A program made the position numbers and the translations under genes. 64,000 nt of DNA from CAVVFX01 sp963747535 (GTDB lineage Bacteria > Acidobacteriota > Terriglobia > Bryobacterales > Bryobacteraceae). Numbering within the stretch: the stretch's first letter is position 1; the number at the start of each line of letters is the position of its first letter. Under the pieces are notes generated by a model. It was not told where the DNA came from, ran no database searches, and saw nothing but the letters and a program-made list of their open reading frames with translations. Positions 59,418-64,000 of this stretch are shown here, one piece after another. The stretch covers positions 1,485,513 through 1,549,512 of the forward strand of contig CAVVFX010000006.1 in NCBI GenBank assembly GCA_963747535.1, read 5' to 3'.

Positions 59418-60125
59418 TCACGAGCCCGCAGTCCTCTTCTTGGCTCGCAATGAAACCCGGATTCCCTCCTCGACAGGCACCTGGGGACGCCGCTCTCCAA
59501 GGATCAGAACACGAACTCCCGGCAGCCTCTCGAGCAGGTGCCTGAACAGGAGAAGACACTCCCAGATCTGCTTGTCAGGACGTTGATAGCCAAAGACACC
59601 GATGAGCGGGGTCTGACCATTCAGGCCAAGGGCTTTCCGATAGCTCTCCGAGTCGATGTTGCGGAGCGCACCGCCGTGCGGGACGACGCCAATCGGACCG
59701 CCAAAGCCCTAAAGCCTGATCAGGCGCCCCGCATAGTGACTGTGCACGATGCACGCGTTGCTGTGATTCAGCAGGCGCCGCAACATCAGGAACTCATGCG
59801 GCTGCGGCGATTCGATCGGAAGATGCTTCCGCTCGAAGCTGCTGAGATCTTCGCCGAAGAGTTCATACACCACCTCACGAAGATAGCCTTTTCATCTCCT
59901 CGTGAAAGGGTTAAAGACCGGACGAGGTAATAGCCACCGGCCTCATGAAGAACGATAATTCTCGGACACCGCAGGGCCAATTCATAGATGTCCGCGTGAA
60001 AACGCGTTGTTCCCGATTCTGGTCGACAACATGGTCGAACTTTGAAGGAGTGAAGGCAAACGGCGCATTCTTGAAGACCGTTAGGAAGACCTGTTCTTTC
60101 AGTCCCGGTACTCCGGCACTCCGTT
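59418..60125 (-). pseudogene. Broken glycosyltransferase (GT4-like)
   Basis: Reading the minus strand across frames recovers pieces of one glycosyltransferase: KNAPFAFTPSKFDHVV, then FHADIYELALRCPRIIVLHEA and GYYLVRSLTLSRGDEK, then after a one-base shift LREVVYELFGEDLSSFERKHLP and LLNHSNACIVHSHYAGRLIRL, an in-frame TAG (59709-59711), and GFGGPIGVVPHGGALRNI through LIGVFGYQRPDKQIWE. The ends of a normal roughly 380-residue enzyme are missing on both sides. At least two frameshifts and one stop make it a clear pseudogene. Confidence 0.82.
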
Positions 60126-60815
60126 CCACCGAATTGCGGTGCCATTCCAGATGACACGCACGCCTTTGTAATAGGCATCTGTCAAATCACCTTCAGATGA
60201 CTGGCTCTGTCGGACGTGCCGCGCCGCCGCTTGTCGTAGATCTGAATCGTCGTGATGTGTTCGCCCAAAACTTCGAAACTCTTGATCGGAGTCAAAGCCA
60301 TTGCGTTCATCATATTCTCCGCGCGGTCAACTCGCACCGTACGGGCGCCCGTTCGCGCTTCTAAATCCAGCCAAGACGTGGGGGCGATTTACCCGCGCAG
60401 ATACCGAACGCGAAGCTTGTGGAGTTCCCTCATCCTTGGCACGCACTGCAGATGCAGAAACCGGAACGCTCCACGAGGCGCTGGTGAAAGGATTGCAAGC
60501 GCCGCAGTTGCGCGGCAGCGGAAGCCTCGGGACGATAAAGACGACCGCTTTATGGGGTGTTGACGACGGAAGTGCGTCTACGGAGTTTGACGACCTAAGT
60601 AGCTTCAGTGACATCTAAAACTGTCAGCAAATGCTGCGAGGTTCCAGTATTGGCGGCCAGCAGACCGAAGGTTCATGTTACTGGCGGCGTTCAGGGCACG
60701 GGGCTGAAAGTCGCGCCCGGCTTTACCCGGGTGCTGTGCAGTCGCTTGCACTTGTGTCCGTCATCGACCAGTGGGAGGAAGTGTGCCGAGTCGAACGTGA
60801 AATCCTTATAGATCT
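60126..60815. other. Gene-poor stretch with eroded coding fragments
   Basis: On the minus strand near 60120-60320 there are fragments reading EVLGEHITTIQIYDKRRRG and, in another frame, YYKGVRVIWNGTAIRWNG, which look like one frameshifted protein I cannot name. Between 60330 and 60815 nothing is convincing on either strand. Confidence 0.4.
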
Positions 60816-61544
60816 TCACCATGCAAAGAGATCCCATTGTTCGGGAATGCCGGCCCAGACCGCTGCAGACTGTTGGCTTTCGTACGAGTCGATCAGTACC
60901 AAAGCTTTTACAAGACCACTGGCTGATCTGTAGGCGCCACCCCAGTTCGTGGTGCCGACGCCTCGACTGACGCCGGCGGAGTCGGCGGATGCCAGCGGTA
61001 GATGCTCGCAGAGGGAGGGCCGGAGCATTCGAAGACCATGAAGTCGGCTGATGGGTCTACCGTTCTCGCATATCGCCTCCATTGCCTGTGCCATTCGTTG
61101 CCACCATCGAGCAGTGCCCGGCACAGAGTACTTTCCGCTGCTACCGAGCGCGACACGTTGCCACGAGGTACATAATCTGCGAAGACGTTCGATAGACTCG
61201 TGCAGATGCCAGACAGGAACGCCTACGTGGTGCGCGAGCGGCTACCCGGCGATGAGTTCATCGTTCTGCGCCTCGGGCCCGTCGATCATATCGGGGATTA
61301 CCGCCCAATCAAAACCGGGGTGCCGCATCCATTCCTCAACCCAGCCGTAGTATTTCTCCCAATCGACCGAAATACCCTGCTTCCAGACGGAGAAAGCTCC
61401 GTTATCTAAAGCGAACGACTGGCTGACTTCGGAAGCGATCGGCAACTGACCGGCGTCGGCGAAACTGACCAGCGCGTGCCTGCGCCTCCAGATCTCAATG
61501 GCGATTTGCTGAGTCGAATGCCGCCCACCGTGGTAATGGATCAT
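60816..61544 (-). pseudogene. tRNA-guanine-transglycosylase-like gene with internal stop
   Basis: One frame is open except for a single TAG at 61242-61244. Before the stop it reads FALDNGAFSVWKQG, D-W-A-V-I-P-D-M-I-D-G; after it, HHVGVPVWHLHESIERLRRL, RVALGSSGKYSVPG, RPISRLHGLRML and LPLASADS. The D-N-G-A-F, R-L-H-G-L-R-M-L and A-S-A-D-S landmarks resemble TGT-fold proteins found on phages and other mobile elements. The last 50 residues look shifted as well. It follows a row of small overlapping genes, so it probably came with them. Confidence 0.65.
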
Positions 61545-61739
61545 GGGTTAAACGCCGACCACCGGAGTTGTCAGCCAAGAATCGATCGTGACCGTGAAGA
61601 ATCAGCAAATTGGCCCAGCTCGGGCGACAGACAACCCGGAAGCCGACAACCCGAAAAAAGTCAACTTACTGGTTTAACTGCGCCGCATTCCAACGCGCGG
61701 CCGCCGCTGCGAAGTCAGGTCCCGGAAAATGCCGTGGGC

Positions 61740-61928
61740 TCATGCCGCGCACGGTTTGCGCTCCTTCACAAGAGCGATTGCCTGCGCAGTTGGCCGCTGG
61801 CGCAGGTCGGGGCACATCAATGCCAACTCCCGCAGCTCGCGCTGGAATGGCCAACCGTTGTCCGTTGGCCTGAAGCCACGCTCGGCGGCCACATGCTTGC
61901 CGCCCTTGCTGTTATTCCTTGCCTTCAT
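61740..61928 (-). CDS. Small uncharacterised protein (62 residues)
   Basis: A 62-residue basic protein (MKARNNSKGGKHVAAERG start, then W-P-F-Q-R-E-L-R-E-L-A-L-M-C-P). Its ATG overlaps the stop of the zinc-ribbon gene (ATGA), and a further tiny frame starting at 61743 overlaps its own stop. This chain of short coupled genes is typical of phage- or plasmid-derived cassettes. Function unknown. Confidence 0.5.
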   Translation of the reverse strand: MKARNNSKGGKHVAAERGFRPTDNGWPFQRELRELALMCPDLRQRPTAQAIALVKERKPCAA

Positions 61929-62161
61929 TGAGATGCCTCGTAGCGCTGACTTGCATCGTCGGAAACCAGAGGAATCCCCGCGGCGAACGGGAAGGACGCG
62001 CGAAACTCGGCAGGCGGCGTGAACAGATCGTCTGCATCGCCGCGCGCGCCGCACTCGCGGCAGTGAAACTGTTCTCCGGCATCGTGGTAGCCGGTTTCGG
62101 CGCAAACGCCGTAATCGTATTGCTTGATCGCAACGCTACTGCTTCCGCACTCGGGGCACAT
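61925..62161 (-). CDS. Small zinc-ribbon protein
   Basis: A 78-residue protein with two C-x-x-C knuckles: CPECGSSS at the N-terminus and CRECGARGDADDLF at about residues 34-47, plus a C-A-E-T-G-Y-H segment between. It probably binds one zinc ion and nucleic acid or protein. It starts three bases after the previous gene's stop and overlaps the next by four, so it belongs to a small minus-strand cassette. Confidence 0.65.
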   Translation of the reverse strand: MCPECGSSSVAIKQYDYGVCAETGYHDAGEQFHCRECGARGDADDLFTPPAEFRASFPFAAGIPLVSDDASQRYEASQ

Positions 62162-62164
62162 AGA

Positions 62165-62521
62165 TCACGCCGCCGGCGTCATGCAGTCCAGCACGACGCG
62201 CATGAAGATGGGCCGCACTTCTTCCGGCGCAAGGTAATGCTCGTCGTCGTTGCGATTGTCTCCCAACGCGCGAAGACGGAAGCAACGATGCCCGTCGTCA
62301 AGATGCTGGCGGAAACAGTAGTTCGTCCCGTTGTAGTCCGACAGCAGCGACGCTTTTGCTTCGCCCGCCACGTGATGCAGAGTCACCCGCTTGACCCGAC
62401 CCGTCCGCGTTTTCGTCACGCGAGCAACGCGCCCGTATTCGGCCAACCGCCGAAAGCGCTTTTCATCGACCCACTGGAGAAGGTCGCCATCGGAGCTATA
62501 GACAGCAATATTACGTTCCAT
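62165..62521 (-). CDS. Uncharacterised small protein (118 residues)
   Basis: A protein of 118 residues from the ATG at 62521 (a GTG at 62563 would add 14). It starts MERNIAVYSSDGDLLQWVD and contains a basic beta-rich middle (ARVTKTRTGRVKRVTLHHV). No family is recognised; it looks like a phage- or plasmid-type accessory protein. It is first in the cassette with the zinc-ribbon and 62-residue proteins. Confidence 0.55.
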   Translation of the reverse strand: MERNIAVYSSDGDLLQWVDEKRFRRLAEYGRVARVTKTRTGRVKRVTLHHVAGEAKASLLSDYNGTNYCFRQHLDDGHRCFRLRALGDNRNDDEHYLAPEEVRPIFMRVVLDCMTPAA

Positions 62522-62762
62522 CGGAGATGTTGAGAGGTATTTGCTTCGGATGACTTCGGACACACTTCACCCGATGCCTAGTGCGGGAGATGGTTGATGT
62601 CGAAGCGTCCCGGCGCTCCGTTATGGGAGTAACACGCGATTTAAATTCGCGCTCTAATGCCAGGGTATGGATTCCTGCCCAACGACGTCAAGAACTTTAT
62701 TCGATGGAGAATCAATCAATTACAAGCAATTTTATTTAAAACATGAACGACTTGAAACGATT
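62522..62762. other. Short intergenic region
   Basis: No gene is supported. A palindromic CGCGA-N7-TCGCG lies near 62634-62650, with an AT core, and could belong to the cassette promoter. Confidence 0.35.
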
Positions 62763-63117
62763 TCAGCGGAAAGGAAGATAGACGATTCTGTTGCGCCACT
62801 CTTCTGGCTGAGATGCCGTCCAGACGAGAAGGAGTACTCCACGATCTCGCCGATCGCGTGGCGCTGGGGAGCAATGAACAAGCCTGGATTGGACTTCCCT
62901 GCGGCTAACCGTTCAAGAAAGAACCGCGTCATCGTGCGCCGGTCGTGGGAAATACAATTCGATCCTGCTGTGCCGCGAGTTCGAGGATAGCTGGATCCTC
63001 CATTCCCCGCAAGCCAGCAGTCTTCACATCCAGAGTGTCGATGGCCGGTTCACATGAACCTAAGCCTTGAATTATATCGGCGTCGACATCCTCATCCGCG
63101 AGGAAGCAGATAGTCAC
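62763..63117 (-). pseudogene. DUF5615 (PIN-like toxin) gene with two frameshifts
   Basis: The start reads FLADEDVDADIIQGL, LDVKTAGLRGMEDPA, LAAQQDRIV, the usual DUF5615 beginning. The frame then slips near 62950 and continues as SHDRRTMTRFFLERLAAG and APQRHAIGEIVEY, and slips again near 62840 into VWTASQPEEWRNRIVYLP and a stop. DUF5615 proteins are Mut7-C/PIN-like and often pair with DUF433 proteins as toxin and antitoxin. Here the ATGA overlap with the intact DUF433 gene is still present, so the putative toxin is dead while its partner survives. Confidence 0.82.
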
Positions 63118-63440
63118 GCGCGTTTCGAACTCATCTCTCGACGGGCTGCCTCGAGCCGGGCAAACAATTCGGGGTCCGTCTGGCTCAGCGGGACTGCGGA
63201 TTGTTCGAATTCGCGCTCGCCTTCAGCGACGTACTTGCTGATCACCTCTTCGTTTTCCAGGTAATAAGCAATCGCGCCATATACCTGCGAGAGCTTGAGA
63301 GTGGAAAACGAATGGACAATCTTATCTGGAGATGCGCCTTCCTGGAAATGGATGACCACGGAGTCGAGCGACACACGCGTCCCTGCGACGTAAAGGCCGC
63401 CATTCCGCTCATCGATGTAAGGCGAAGCCGGGTAAGCCAT
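63114..63440 (-). CDS. DUF433-family antitoxin-like protein
   Basis: A 108-residue DUF433 protein: Y-I-D-E-R-N-G-G-L-Y-V-A-G-T-R-V-S-L-D near residues 9-27, then IVHSFSTLKLSQVYGAIAYYL. DUF433 proteins carry a winged or ribbon helix-turn-helix and usually act as the antitoxin and repressor of a DUF5615 partner. The ATG at 63440 marks the family start; an earlier ATG (63629) only adds unrelated residues. The partner gene at 62763-63117 is frameshifted. Confidence 0.85.
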   Translation of the reverse strand: MAYPASPYIDERNGGLYVAGTRVSLDSVVIHFQEGASPDKIVHSFSTLKLSQVYGAIAYYLENEEVISKYVAEGEREFEQSAVPLSQTDPELFARLEAARREMSSKRA

Positions 63441-63580
63441 ACGGATTTCCGATTTCAGTTTAGCATTCACCACCGCACTGCAGGCTTTCCGCCGCAGACG
63501 CATGGCGTCTGCGTGAACCGATCCTGGGTGGCCTCGGACACGACTCAAGTGCAACCGGTCACGCGCTTCGAAAGAGAGTT

Positions 63581-64000
63581 TCGGTAAGTATAGGAGACCG
63601 GATTTTTTCGTACTACGAAAAACGGTCAAGAATGATTCCCATGGATACCATCCATACCATCGGCTTTGAATTCAGTAGGATTGAGCGGGGGAGGATGGCT
63701 GACCAACGGATACCAGCGGTGCTCTTGGCAGCCGCGGGACCCCTCACAAAATCTCGGTAAGTATAGGAGACCGATTTTTTTCGTGCTACGAAAAACGGTC
63801 TAAACTGGTCCCCGTCGATACCACGCATACCAACCACATTGGAATCAGTGAGGTGCAACGGTACTCATGCGAGGTCCAAGGATACCAGCAGACACCGCGG
63901 AGTTTGGACCTCATTTGGACCTTGAATGGACTGCAGGAGACCACTTTTGTGTGGTCCAGGAACCTTGTAAGTGATTTTGTTTGGTATGGTTTAGAACTGG
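63581..64000. repeat. Tandem array of about 172-bp hairpin units
   Basis: At least two full units and part of a third run to the window edge. Each unit begins with GGTAAGTATAGGAGACCG and a hairpin (GACCG...TTTTTCG / CGAAAAA CGGTC) at 63581-63627 and 63754-63800, then GATACCA-N2-CATACCA exactly 17 bases later (63644, 63817), then GGATACCAGC (63708, 63880). A diverged third hairpin GACCAC-N6-GTGGTC is at 63939-63956. No credible protein gene is inside. Confidence 0.85.

Noticed and set aside
63581..64000. CRISPR array at the right edge
   Set aside because: Repeat period is about 172 bp and the conserved parts extend through the unit; there are no short repeat-spacer units or cas genes.

Overview
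The window looks like chromosomal DNA of an Acidobacteriota member, most likely a Solibacter/Bryobacter-type lineage. The grounds are indirect: high GC, six secreted FG-GAP/VCBS proteins with ASPIC/UnbV (CRTAC1-type) tails, a myxobacterial/Gemmata-like sigma factor, Tat-type leaders and TlpA/SCO/multiheme cytochrome genes. No rRNA, tRNA, CRISPR array or intact insertion sequence was seen.

Layout. (1) 1-14.7 kb, minus strand: one tightly coupled operon of at least 13 genes built from duplicated families: two ABC1/UbiB kinase-fold proteins (one catalytically dead), two DUF1702-like proteins, three two-repeat beta-rich proteins, two proteins sharing a small domain (one split by a coiled coil), two phasin-like proteins (one cut by the window edge), a patatin lipase and two orphans. 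(2) 14.8-22.3 kb: a DinB-like protein, a two-repeat protein, a flavin-dependent halogenase-like enzyme, an HMA protein and an ABC importer with two permeases. (3) 22.3-25.9 kb: TlpA thioredoxin and a TPR-FG-GAP-UnbV protein. (4) 26-53.7 kb, minus strand: a run of 20 genes with overlaps or gaps of at most 36 bp. From its 5' end it encodes three FG-GAP-UnbV proteins and a TPR protein; then ACP, KS, a KS-like chain-length factor, HMG-CoA reductase, FabG, a CrtI-type oxidoreductase, TetR, an epimerase-acyltransferase fusion and a carotenoid oxygenase; then a five-heme cytochrome, another UnbV protein, a multicopper oxidase, two SCO-like proteins and a cytochrome c/periplasmic-binding fusion. (5) 54-55.2 kb, plus strand: a sigma factor and a 57-residue zinc-finger anti-sigma-like ORF. 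(6) 55.3-64 kb: a decaying flank with a frameshifted UnbV gene, a kinase/regulator deletion scar, an intact outer-membrane barrel gene, broken glycosyltransferase and TGT-like genes, small mobile-type genes, a broken DUF5615 gene beside an intact DUF433 gene, and a tandem array of about 172-bp hairpin units at the right edge.

The strongest new signal is regulatory. Nine sites, nearly all just upstream of transcription-unit starts, share a two-block sequence YGCRAAWN-N13-TGTCTA (one has N14). They precede the DUF1702/ABC1 operon, DinB, the two-repeat gene, the halogenase, the ABC importer, tlpA, the multicopper oxidase and the 27-kb biosynthetic operon; one lies antisense to the sigma/anti-sigma pair. 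The architecture resembles ECF promoters, so I infer that the sigma factor at 54.1 kb may control most of the window as one regulon: a type II ketosynthase pathway with HMG-CoA reductase, a halogenase-like enzyme, an importer and periplasmic copper/heme redox proteins, alongside enediyne-accessory-type families (UnbV, DUF1702) without any enediyne PKS. The product is unknown.
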